27,190 bases of DNA from Saccoglossus kowalevskii (Eukaryota > Hemichordata > Enteropneusta > Harrimaniidae): contig NW_003111971.1 of the NCBI RefSeq assembly GCF_000003605.2, forward strand, positions 168,922-196,111, in the 5' to 3' direction. Shown here piece after piece: positions 11,188 through 19,617 of the stretch (positions within the stretch are counted from its first letter, which is position 1; every line of letters begins with the position of its first letter). The position numbers and the translations under genes are program-made. Under the pieces are notes generated by a model. The model worked only from the letters and a program-made list of their open reading frames with translations. It was not told the origin of the DNA and ran no database searches.

Positions 11188-11329
11188 GTGTGTACATTTC
11201 TGAAATCGCGCGCGCGTGGCTGTGGACTGAATAAAAGCATGGTGCATCACTAGTTTTAAATAATTCATTATTCGTTCGGCAAGATTACCTGCAGTCAGTT
11301 TTGTTTTGAATGCCCAACCTGTATTGCAG

Positions 11330-11369
11330 ACGTGAGTTCATTGAACGAGGGTTCGAACAGAGAAAGTGA
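11330..11369 (+). CDS. Possible second exon of the 11036 candidate
   Basis: A strong acceptor (cctgtattgcag) precedes a phase-2-compatible frame of 12 complete codons (RREFIERGFEQRK when joined) ending in TGA at 11367-11369. It is supported only by its acceptor and by phase agreement with the upstream exon, and the segment is short enough for this to be chance. Confidence 0.2.
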
Positions 11370-11838
11370 TATTGAACAGAGTGGTATTAAAGATCTCAAT
11401 TACTTTATGATAATTATATGTTGGTATAGCAATTAGTAAATTTTAGAACGGAAAAAGCTACTCATGAATACGACCTGGCGTCAGAGCATTTTTTGTTGTT
11501 AACTAGAACCTGAGTATTTATTGTTTTTTTGTTTCAGTTCTTACACTGTGTTTTGTCGGATTGAATATTGCATCTCGATCTCCTTAACTATTTCGCACAA
11601 TAACAGCCCCCACAGTCGCTGAAATGTACATCCTTATTGCTAAATTTTATATCACAATCATCACCCATACACCATTGCCATAATGAAGGATGGTTTCATC
11701 CAATTGAGATACAGTGATGACTGGTTGTTATGTATTCTAATTAAATGTTCCATTGAAGGAAAGCAGTGTTTAGAGGTCATTTCCTTTTAAATTGTCTATA
11801 TCTTATTTGGCAGAGTTCATTTGAATATTAAATAGGCA

Positions 11839-11958
11839 ATGTCGTCATTCAGTGCAGTGTCCGATCCAAGTAAACAAACATGTGACATGAATTACGCCCG
11901 TCGCATGGAACCTACAACATACAAGATGCGATTTGATGACCGTCTCGTATTAATCAAG
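11839..11958 (+). CDS. Candidate 40-codon exon, unknown protein
   Basis: The ATG at 11839, or an acceptor at 11834-11835, leads into 40 codons of normal-looking protein (beginning MSSFSAVSDPSK; later RMEPTTYKMRFDDR) that end at a phase-0 donor (aag|gtagtt). GC content is above that of its neighbours. Its phase does not match the 11036 exon directly, so a direct join is not supported. No family was recognised with certainty, and no clear downstream exon was found. Confidence 0.3.
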
Positions 11959-12283
11959 GTAGTTAAATTTATCAAGTTCATTTTATTGAACAAATAAAAT
12001 ATATATGCCCAACAAACTGCTGGATTTGTTAAATGTTTCATAATACTGACGTCATCAATTTGTTGAGTATACACAATTTTCTAACCAGTCTATATTTTGA
12101 TATGATGACTATTTTCCAAATGAAAACTACAAATAGCTGCAACTGATGTTATTTAAGAAATGTAGAGTAGTAAATATTGGGCGAAGCTTCGTATGTTTAA
12201 AAAAGCAAAGTTCAAATTGCACTTTTTTTGAAGTTATATGGCACACATACTGTGACTTTGGCTTGTTGTTATGACAGACTAAC

Positions 12284-12384
12284 CGGTTGCATGTCCATAC
12301 ATTTTGAGACGCTAGCGATTTTCCATTGTACTTCTGGTATACATTCATAACATATACTGTATCCTTGACACTTGGCCTTGAAAG
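12284..12384 (-). CDS. Weak candidate exon downstream of the module cluster
   Basis: On the minus strand an acceptor (ttgttttcag) and a donor (caaccg|gttagt) bracket 101 bp that is open in two frames. One frame is cysteine-containing (CQGYSICYEC) and the other reads VKDTVYVMNVYQKY. Neither has the symmetric phase of the module exons and no homology was recognised. Confidence 0.15.
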
Positions 12385-12487
12385 CTGAAAACAATGACGT
12401 GTGAGATGGGTTGCTAGGTTGTAGCATACCAAGGTCACAGTCATACATCAAAAGAAACTGGCTGGTATAATTAATGATCTATAATTG

Positions 12488-12493
12488 TTTATT
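12488..12493 (-). terminator. Possible poly(A) signal AATAAA
   Basis: AATAAA on the minus strand lies about 415 bp beyond the stop codon of module copy A. It is suitably placed for the 3' end of the cluster transcript, but the hexamer alone is weak evidence in AT-rich DNA. Confidence 0.25.
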
Positions 12494-12844
12494 GCAAGTT
12501 ACTATGTCACGTGCTAGGTTTACAGATAAATATATCGAGTCTAGTCCGTATTGTAAATCTGTTTACAATAAATATTCTTATTTTTTTAGACCGATGAAAA
12601 GGAAATATATTTCACATACTATCCGAGGCATTTCTAGGTTATATTCTACTAAAAATATGTTTGATCGTGATCGACAGTAGGTTAATGGAAAGGCGTACGA
12701 TAGCTCCTGTGGTATCAGTCAGCGTTTCTGGAAGAAAGAATGGTTTGAACAAATTACCATCATACTGCGCTATTTACTGATTTTCTGTAAGACATGGCCT
12801 TAAAGTGAAACACGCAAATACAAATACCACAGACATGAGATATC

Positions 12845-12859
12845 CCCCCCCCCCTCCCC
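12845..12859. repeat. C homopolymer (interrupted)
   Basis: Ten C, one T, four C. It lies just downstream of the stop of copy A and is prone to length error. Confidence 0.85.
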
Positions 12860-12908
12860 AAAAAGCATTACGTTTTTCAACACACAATAAAACCAAATAG
12901 AACGCACA

Positions 12909-13197
12909 TTAGTTGTCAAGAAGAATGAACACATCATTTGCCCATGGTCCACCTTCTCCATCAGATTTACAGGCTGTAGATGTTCCATATTTAGTATACG
13001 TCTCTTCTGCATTTTCGCTGGACGCACACCAACCACCATTCTGCACACCAAACATCTTAAAACCACGAGCACGAGCTGCTTGAGCACATATTTCGATGGG
13101 GTATGCGCGTGACCCATAAGAACCATCCAGGCGGTACCTTCAAGGGTTGGTATGGCTCTATTAGCTGTATCTCCAAAACAACCAAGTCTAGTGTATT
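12909..13197 (-). pseudogene. Module copy A, terminal exon with 7-bp deletion
   Basis: The acceptor is tattttcccag before 13197. The first 20 or so codons are normal (EYTRLGCFGDT, RAIPTLEGT). A 7-bp deletion near 13130-13134, judged against copies C, E and G, then removes the DDRL block and shifts the frame. The remainder is still clearly module-like in the shifted frame (GFKMFGVQNGGWCASS, then DGEGGPWANDVFI) and ends at TAA 12909-12911, shortly after the WAND block. Adding seven bases to the length would bring start and stop back into register, so the stop looks native and this was probably the last exon. As read, the shifted frame runs on to 12800. A sequencing or assembly error is possible. 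Confidence 0.6.
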
Positions 13198-13338
13198 CTG
13201 GGAAAATATTACAAGTCAAGATATCACAATTATACTATTTTAATTGGCATATTATGTTTACAGGAGAACACATGTAATTCTGCTCTCGTCATGCCACCTT
13301 TTAATTTATAAACAACGTTTATATTTTTGTATACCTAC

Positions 13339-13500
13339 CCTTGTCGTTTGTGTATATATAAACTTCGTTTGCCCATGGTCCACTTTCTCCATCGTTCGTT
13401 GGCACATGCAGTGTATGCACCATATTTACCAAATGTCTCAACTGCATATCTATTTGATGCACACCAGCCTCCATTTTGCAGAGCGAACACAAAGTATTGT
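13339..13500 (-). pseudogene. Module copy B, 5' half missing, frameshifted
   Basis: Only the second half of the module is present, from the VFALQNGGWCASN core to a good donor (aag g|gtaggt at 13338-13337). No match to the GCFGD or DDRLDG half exists in 13501-13640, and stops lie directly upstream of the core. A 4-bp tandem duplication (cgttcgtt on the plus strand, 13393-13400) shifts the frame before the GPWAN block. The copy cannot encode a whole module, so it is considered a decaying exon. Confidence 0.6.
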
Positions 13501-13839
13501 CATTAGATGAGTGAAAGTCGATCTGCGAGGATAAGATTTATAGTGCAAAGTTTGATTTAAATCAGTAGAGGTTTGTTAAATATGTGGATAGGAAACATCG
13601 TTGTTTAATCACATTGGCCGGGTTATCTTCAAAAGATGAACTACGTTTCAACGAAATATGTTCATGTGTGATTTTGAGTTTCATACGATAAAATTACCGC
13701 CATTTGGCCATCGTGAATGTACGAAGTTCGTAATAATAACACTTACGACACAAAGCTTCTGATGTACTCAAACACGGACACACATACTCATGCACATATG
13801 TACCCGAATCCAAACGAGAACTAATGCAATTCTGCATAC

Positions 13840-14136
13840 CTGGGGTGTTTGTGAAAATGAAGACATCATTTGCCCATGGACCACCTTCTCTGTCAGTATT
13901 GCAATCTGTTGACACATCATGTTTACTGAAGGTTTCTACTGCAGATGCACCGGATGCACACCAACCGCCATCTTGCAAACCAAATATCGAATAACCGTGA
14001 TCACTAGATACCGCTGCGCACTTCCCAATAGCATCTGCTCGTGTCTGGTAGAAACCATCCAATCGGTCATCAGTTCTTTCCAGCGTTGGTATAGCTCTAT
14101 CAGATGTGTCGCCAAAACAACCAATTCTAGAGTATT
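13840..14136 (-). CDS. Module copy C, intact 297-bp exon
   Basis: The acceptor ttttccccag and the donor cca g|gtatgc give a phase 1-1 exon of 99 codon equivalents. The order is YSRIGCFGDTSDRAIPTLE, TDDRLDGFY, KCAAV, IFGLQDGGWCASG, then a divergent DCNTDREGGPWANDVFIF. All four module cysteines are present. The GPWAN block has an R where other copies have G (DREGG rather than DGEGG). Reading upstream in frame gives an ATG at 14194 followed by a short hydrophobic leader (FCLIFLL) that resembles a signal peptide. It may be either a real first exon or the translated pyrimidine tract of the intron. Confidence 0.75.
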
Positions 14137-14481
14137 CTGGGGAAAACATACGAAGAAGAAATATCAAACAAAACGATTGCCCTAGTCTAATCATACAGTG
14201 CACATGCATACAAATATTAGCAGAAATCTATCACACTTTCGCCATTAGAGAAATTAAATTAATATATATATTAGTTTAGATAAGCATTTTAAGTCTTCAA
14301 TTTTAAATTGGAAACAGTACGTAGCACAGTGGTGATGTTTGGTAAATGTAACGATCAGTTTTATGACATTGACATCTTTCCAAATTCTGAAACACATTCG
14401 TGATTGTAGGCTTTCAGATATATATTTGTTTCGTATTTATATGTAATATCAACACATGCAATTGATTGTTCTTATACCTAC

Positions 14482-14717
14482 CACTGTTATAGGTGAACAC
14501 ATACACTTCCTTTGCCCAAGGTCCACCTTCACCATCACTTTTGCAATCTAAAGAATCGCCATATGTACCAAAAGTAGAAGTCGCAGTACTACTACCTGCA
14601 CACCAACCCCCGTTCTGAAGAGCGAACATTTGAAAACCTTGTTCACGGGCAACTGCTGCACATTTCTGTAATGGATTTGTACGAGTGGTGTATGAACAAT
14701 CTAGTCGATCATCTGTG
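14482..14717 (-). CDS. Module copy D, truncated by the assembly gap
   Basis: Readable from TDDRLDCSYTTR through KCAAVAREQGF, MFALQNGGWCAGS and CKSDGEGGPWAKEVYVF to a donor (agt g|gtaggt). The first quarter of the module, including GCFGD, would fall inside the N gap; by analogy the exon would start near 14775-14778. There are no stops or frameshifts in the visible part. It has an extra cysteine (LDCSY) and AKE in place of AND. The intron to copy C is 345 bp. Confidence 0.7.
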
Positions 14718-15094
14718 NNNNNNNNNNNNNNNNNNNNNNNNNNNNNNNNNNNNNNNNNNNNNNNNNNNNNNNNNNNNNNNNNNNNNNNNNNNNNNNNNNN
14801 NNNNNNNNNNNNNNNNNNNNNNNNNNNNNNNNNNNNNNNNNNNNNNNNNNNNNNNNNNNNNNNNNNNNNNNNNNNNNNNNNNNNNNNNNNNNNNNNNNNN
14901 NNNNNNNNNNNNNNNNNNNNNNNNNNNNNNNNNNNNNNNNNNNNNNNNNNNNNNNNNNNNNNNNNNNNNNNNNNNNNNNNNNNNNNNNNNNNNNNNNNNN
15001 NNNNNNNNNNNNNNNNNNNNNNNNNNNNNNNNNNNNNNNNNNNNNNNNNNNNNNNNNNNNNNNNNNNNNNNNNNNNNNNNNNNNNNNNNNNNNN
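14718..15094. other. Assembly gap, 377 N
   Basis: The run of N interrupts module copy D and separates it from the plus-strand membrane-like exon at 15170. The true length and content are unknown. Repeated exons make collapse, omission or misorientation of sequence here plausible. Confidence 1.
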
Positions 15095-15169
15095 TTGTAG
15101 ATATACTAGAGAATACAAACATATGAGATATTTATGGAAGTGATAATCAATAACTAATCTGTGTTATAG

Positions 15170-15483
15170 CACCACTAATTGGGTTGGTCATATTCTTGGG
15201 GATGATGCTATATCACAGAAAGTTCTACGTTGCTAAGACGTGCACCACTGTACTATATATTTTTATGCACGATTTGATGTGGAATGCCGGTCCGGAACCG
15301 ATGAAAACAGCTAAAGTTGAAGATACAGCAAACAACAGTGGAAGAGTAGAGAAGTTTGATGAAGTAATTCTCAGCAACCAAATTTATATATGTTGCACAT
15401 GCAGGACTTTAACATATTTACAAGCCAGTATAAACTTTGCCAGGTCGAGATTGATATTTAACGATGATTATGTGATTATGTAG
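15170..15483 (+). CDS. Candidate membrane-segment terminal exon, opposite strand
   Basis: The frame is open from 15154 to TAG 15481-15483. An acceptor (gtgttatag at 15161-15169) would give a phase-1 start, the same phase as the module exons. The product begins with a hydrophobic segment (APLIGLVIFLGMMLY) followed by basic HRKF. A hydrophilic tail (KTAKVEDTANNSGRVEKFDE) and a cysteine-containing end (CCTC) follow. This order resembles a single-pass membrane anchor plus cytoplasmic tail, but no family was recognised. A poly(A) signal lies 11 bases past the stop. It lies between minus-strand module copies D and E, next to the gap, so either it is a separate gene or the contig piece is misoriented. 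Confidence 0.4.
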
Positions 15484-15494
15484 AGGCCCGATAA

Positions 15495-15500
15495 AATAAA
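15495..15500 (+). terminator. AATAAA poly(A) signal after the 15170 exon
   Basis: AATAAA sits 11 bases beyond the TAG at 15481-15483. That is very close to the stop but compatible with a short 3' untranslated region, and it supports the exon on the plus strand as a gene end. Confidence 0.35.
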
Positions 15501-15550
15501 GTATTATTATACAATGTAATTACATGGTTTACATAACAATACATCCATAC

Positions 15551-15844
15551 CTCGTTTAATATGTATGTAGACATCATTGGCCCATGGTCCACCTTCTCCA
15601 TCAGTACCACATGCGTCAGATGTTCCATATTTGTTATACGTTGCGAGTGCAGTTGCATTGGATGCACACCAACCACCATCCTGTACGCCAAATATTTTAA
15701 ACCCATTGTCACCAGACACTTCTGCACATTTGTCTATGGCGTCTGCTCGTGACTTGTAGGCACCCTCTAACCGGCTATCGGTACCTTCAAGGGTCGGTAT
15801 GGCTCTATCGTATGTATCGCGGAAACAAACCAGCCTAGCATATT
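15551..15844 (-). CDS. Module copy E, intact 294-bp exon
   Basis: The acceptor cttattttccag and the donor cga g|gtatgg give a phase 1-1 exon with an uninterrupted module: YARLVCFRDTYDRAIPTLE, TDSRLEGAYKSRADAIDKCAEV, GFKIFGVQDGGWCASN, then ACGTDGEGGPWANDVYI. All four cysteines are present, although GCFGD has become VCFRD. An in-frame stop lies just upstream of the acceptor, so this copy cannot begin with its own read-through leader and must be spliced to an upstream exon. Confidence 0.75.
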
Positions 15845-16500
15845 CTGGAAAATAAGTTTATAGATTGAATAAATTATATACTATGGCCTTCAATGACTAT
15901 CACTGTGTGACGTCACAATAAATCTTTGACAAAATATACAAATAATCTGTAATGTGAAAGTTGCTTACCCACTCTGTACTACCTACAGAATACCTTCCAT
16001 TGATAACTGTGATCACCATAAAATCAGTTTATGATTCCATCGAACCAAATATTTATCTTAGATATAGGGAGCAGTGTGTAGGCAACCAATCAATAAATCG
16101 AGAACTGTCCCAAATAAGGGACACTGATATATCAATCAGAATTAAGTAAATATCATAGTACCAATCAAGATTTTTTTTCACTCTGTGAAGTAAAGACTGG
16201 CATGCCAACTAGAAGGTGTCTCCATCAATCATTCTTGCAAATTACAGTGTATAAACCGCCTACATGCCTTGCGACATAAGTGATTACTAGCCACATATTA
16301 CCCAGAATCTGTCTCAATCTATGAGCTCGAACTTTCCCCTGTCATTAAAAAGAAGTTAGCCAAAAAGGGATGTTTCTGTTCTACCATAATGCTCTTTTGA
16401 TCAAAGCTGATTCCAGGAAATATATTTCAAAGACAGTCATGTGTCGTTTTCAACAGCAGAGTAAGTCTTATTGTTACACTACTAACTATTTTTGTTATAC
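15845..16500 (-). other. Intron between module copies F and E (656 bp)
   Basis: No additional module copy was seen here. A small 6-bp inverted repeat (tgtccc, 6-base loop, gggaca) lies at 16106-16123. Short plus-strand frames in this interval lack any recognisable motif. Confidence 0.5.
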
Positions 16501-16794
16501 CTTTATCTTTTAGTATGTACACATCGTTCGCCCATGGTACACCCTCTCCATCTGTAGCACAACCTGTCGATGCGCCATCTTTATCAAACGTATATAACGC
16601 ATCACCGCCAGATGCACACCAACCTCCGTTTTGCACAGCAAACATCTTAAAACCACGATCACGTGCTACCTGAGCACATTTATGTATTGAGTGTTTACGA
16701 GATATATATGAGCCATCAAGACGGGCGTCGGTTCTTTCAAGTGTCGGAATGGCTCGGTCACTTGTATCTTTATAACATCCAACGTGTACGTGTT
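16501..16794 (-). CDS. Module copy F, intact 294-bp exon, weak acceptor
   Basis: The module is complete: HVHVGCYKDTSDRAIPTLE, TDARLDGSYISRKHSIHKCAQV, GFKMFAVQNGGWCASGG, then GCATDGEGVPWANDVYILKDKG. The donor (aaa g|gtataa) is good. The acceptor (tacccggag) lacks a clear pyrimidine tract, unlike the other copies, so splicing into this copy may be weak or may use another site. DGEGV replaces DGEGG before the PWAN block. All four cysteines are kept. Confidence 0.72.
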
Positions 16795-17479
16795 CTCCGG
16801 GTACCGCATACGATGTATCTAATGATTGAACGTGGAAGAGACATAAACGAAAAATAGTATCATCTACGGTAATTATCTATACAAAAGAATACATTTTTAG
16901 ATAAATGACATAGGTGGGTGAATTCCATGTCGTTGATAATGCATATTGAATGAATATGACGGTTTAGTGAAGGTTCTACGAATTTCACAAAATTGAAATT
17001 TTTCGTCGTAATTATAGTTTCTCTGAGATTTGTCAACTTTCGTGATACATTTCAATGTACAAAATATACATAAAATGTGGTGTTATACACAAACAAGTGT
17101 TGTAGTCGAAGATTGGAATGTGCAGAGGATGTTCAGAATAAATCACAATAACATGGAACATTGAAAAAAAACACGCTTAACGAGTAAATGTGGATATGGT
17201 TACTAATTTTAAAGTAATAGTTAAATAACAATATAAAAACAAGTAGAGGTATACTGGAAGTATTGGGATGAGTAACAGAAAAAACAGATCTACCAGACTA
17301 ATTATTACTGCAGTTTGGAGATTCATTGAAACGGTCCAACTCGTAGAATCACCAGTAAAAGTATTGCTGCATTATTCGCGGTATGGGCCACGTATAAGTG
17401 TCAACATTTTCTTCTGATTAATACTTTGATAAATACCGGAAAATTCCAGTGCTTTCATAGTTTCACATTTCATGATTAC

Positions 17480-17773
17480 CTGTATCGCGTAGTACATACA
17501 CCTCATTTGCTCATGGCCCACCTTCTCCATCACTGAGACATGCACTTTATGAACCGTATTTATTAAAATTTGTATGCGCAGTGTCACTAGATGCACACCA
17601 ACCACCGTTTTGCACCCCAAACATCTTATAACCAAGATCTTTTGCTACTTCGGTACATTTCTCTATTGCATCTACTCGCGATGTGTAGCTACCATCCAGT
17701 CGATCGTCTGAACCCTCCAGTGTTGGAATGGCCCTGTCACTTGTGTCCCCAAAACTGCCAACTCGTTCGTATC
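17480..17773 (-). pseudogene. Module copy G with two in-frame stops
   Basis: The exon has normal length (294 bp), a good acceptor (tttgttgatgcag) and a good donor (aca g|gtaatc), but TAA at 17547-17549 and TGA at 17511-17513 interrupt it. The TGA sits where the conserved tryptophan codon TGG of GPWAN stands in other copies. The first conserved cysteine is serine here (VGSFGD). The rest is well kept: RAIPTLEGSDDRLDGSY, KCTEVAKDLGYKMFGVQNGG. It is a recently disabled copy, or it is truncated after the GGWCASS core. In-frame sequence upstream from an ATG at 17853-17855 reads as a signal-peptide-like leader (ILFTTILFY, ending VDA), or is a translated pyrimidine tract. Confidence 0.65.
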
Positions 17774-18500
17774 CTGCATCAACAAAACACAAATTGTAGA
17801 ATAAAATGGTAGTGAACAATATACGTATATAAACATTACTGAACATTACGGACAAGTTACACTAAAACAAATAACAAATAACAAATAACAAATAAATAAA
17901 AAAGTATACCACACTATATGAGACAAAAAGATATGCGACCTTTATGGACAAAAATGTGGTGCTTTGTGTTCGGAAATGAGTGAGTACATGTGCTCCACAG
18001 ATGAAATAATTTTATATTGACAAGTTGCATTGAACAATATTTTAAAAATCAATTGATTATCTCAGCCATTGAACGTTTAGATTTACTGGTAAAATAAAGT
18101 ATGTAACGATCACAGAACCGCGTAGACAAGCCGATGGCAACGGCCCGCACTTAAAGGGGTACCAAACCTCTTTTCACGTTCCAAAAGAAAAACAAAAGCA
18201 CAGAAACAGTATTATGGGGAATTACGCCATATTTCGGGATATTGAAAAGCGTTTTAGGTGACATGTTATTATTGTGCAAGTACGCAGCACATTGCCTGCA
18301 ATTACCCATAGTCTTTTGAGGTTTCTACTTACATACATTGGTCGATATAACTTGTGTAAATATCGCAAGACTACAGTCCTATGTGGAGATGTTTCATGCT
18401 TTCAGTAGAAATGGAAGCGCGTGGCTTCCAGATATCGGTAAACTGTAGAGATAGCTGAGGGGCTACGGCTATAACATACATTTATCAGTGCCTTTTTTTA
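17774..18500. other. No gene recognised upstream of the module cluster
   Basis: Apart from the 7-bp microsatellite at 17867-17900 nothing was recognised. In particular no eighth module copy and no obvious 5' exon or promoter of the cluster was seen. Confidence 0.5.
17867..17900 (+). repeat. (ACAAATA)n microsatellite
   Basis: Four perfect 7-bp units of acaaata followed by a decayed aataaa end. Confidence 0.9.
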
Positions 18501-18614
18501 TGTTCAATAAAGTGTGGAAAATGTGGATTTACCAACACTGTGACAGTGTATGAAGGAAATCGTCCTTGCAGTACGTGCACGATACAAAAAGACACAGAAA
18601 CATCAGGCTCCGAT
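18501..18614 (+). CDS. Zinc-ribbon-like short frame
   Basis: The frame TGT-TCA-ATA... encodes CxxCGFTN...RPCSTC, a CX2C-14-CX2C arrangement resembling a zinc ribbon, then a TGA at 18615. A T-rich tract followed by aataaag (18506-18512) could serve as an acceptor. The family is unknown. It overlaps a longer open frame (18550-18762) in another phase that has no recognisable motif. Could be a fragment of a gene or a mobile element. Confidence 0.25.
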
Positions 18615-18939
18615 GTATGACAGCGATGGCAAGATGACAAGGAGTGGAAGATTTAACAAATCAGGTCGCAATACAAACAATTATTTCCCAACTAGAAGGT
18701 TAAAAATTTACCAATTAAACTTACTCTACCAAGATTGTGTTGATGAGAAAAATGGCAATTGAATACAATTTTAAAAACTATTTGCAACACCCAAATCATT
18801 GAGTACCTTTACAAATTTAATATGTGTTATGAACATCAATATGAATTTAGAAAAAAAAACCCCACAAAACATTGTTCTTAATTAATTAATTTAAGTAAAT
18901 TACTTTACACGAAAGTAAACATACAATTGGCATATTTAT

Positions 18940-19077
18940 AGTTTTTGGAAAGCAATTGATTCAATCCACCACAATGTTATTTTGTCTAAACTGGAGCATT
19001 ATGGCTTATCCTCGGCCAAAGTATATATCAGTTTCGGAGTCCCCCGGAGCTGTTCCGACCTGCAGCCGGCCAGTTCT
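18940..19077 (+). pseudogene. Non-LTR retrotransposon reverse transcriptase fragment
   Basis: The frame reads FWKAIDSIHHNVILSKLEHYG, very close to the KAFD...H..LL.KLEHYG block that starts the catalytic part of LINE reverse transcriptases (the F of the AFD motif has become I). A few residues later comes SFGVPRS, resembling the conserved SGVPQGS block. The roughly 60 residues that normally separate the two are absent. This is a short, internally deleted fossil with no coding capacity. The GC-rich patch at 19035-19080 differs from its AT-rich surroundings. Confidence 0.5.
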
Positions 19078-19468
19078 CAATGTCATTACATTGTGTTAAA
19101 GTTATGGAACAGCAATCATTTGAAACAGGATCATTCAAATATCAATTGTTATATAGTTACTTATTTTTATTAAATTTATCTATTTTCGTGTCACTTATAA
19201 ATCCTTAGTGTTGAATACTATTTTGTTTATCACGAATAATGCAAGAAGCCCGCTAAATTTTTTCAAAAAGTCAACTTTAATATTCACAGGAAGTCAGACT
19301 TGACTAGCTGCAAGCTAGGTTTTGATTTTTCATCTTTAACTATTATTTATCATTACTATTCTTAATAATGTTATTATTTATTGTATTATTCTTGTAATTT
19401 TATCTTTACCATGTGGGTATTATTATTGGATGTTATTATATGTTCATTTCAACTACTTCAAAATACAG

Positions 19469-19617
19469 TGCCTAGAGTCCGGAGTCTCTGATGTTACCAA
19501 ACCACATCCTAACGAAGAGCATCAAGATACTCTCGATCACGAAGCGGTAAAAATTTATTTGGAAAAAAAGTGTCACGTGTATAAATGGACAGCTTTCTAT
19601 ATTCCATCCGACTCAGA
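19469..19617 (+). CDS. Candidate internal exon, unknown protein
   Basis: An acceptor (aaaatacag) and a strong donor (cagA|gtaagt) bracket 149 bp that is open in a single natural-looking frame. It contains VSDVTKPHPNEEHQD, then HEAVKIYLEKKCHVYKW and AFYIPSD. Its balanced composition contrasts with the AT-rich flanks. It starts in phase 0 and ends in phase 2. No family was recognised and no partner exon was found. Confidence 0.35.

Larger units (their letters stand above)
12909..17773 (-). other. Cluster of seven copies of one extracellular module
   Basis: Seven related minus-strand segments (A-G) encode a module with this order of motifs: GCFGDTSDRAIPTLE, a DDRLDG-type block, KCA-V, a GF-(K/M)-F-G-(L/V)-Q-(D/N)-GGWCAS core, and ACxxDGEGGPWANDVY. 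Four cysteines are conserved (GCF, KC, WC, AC). Intact copies are single exons of 294-297 bp, spliced in phase 1 at both ends, so any copy can be added or skipped without changing frame. I recognise this as a WSC-like module that recurs in invertebrate secreted and surface proteins, but cannot assign a Pfam name with certainty. Two models fit: one multi-module protein, or adjacent single-module genes. Confidence 0.75.

Noticed and set aside
12474-12680. 68-codon plus-strand frame
   Set aside because: AT-rich, no motif, no splice sites, no start context.
13919-14185. Plus-strand frame over copy C, and similar plus-strand frames at 13244, 15561, 15577, 16663 and 17591
   Set aside because: Antisense shadows of the conserved minus-strand module exons.
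17511-17549. Stop-codon recoding by A-to-I editing in module copy G
   Set aside because: TGA could be edited to read as Trp, but the TAA would need two edits and the first cysteine is also lost, so decay is simpler.
18550-18762. 70-codon plus-strand frame, lysine/arginine-rich
   Set aside because: Overlaps the zinc-ribbon-like frame in another phase. It has no recognisable family and no splice support, and composition alone does not support it.
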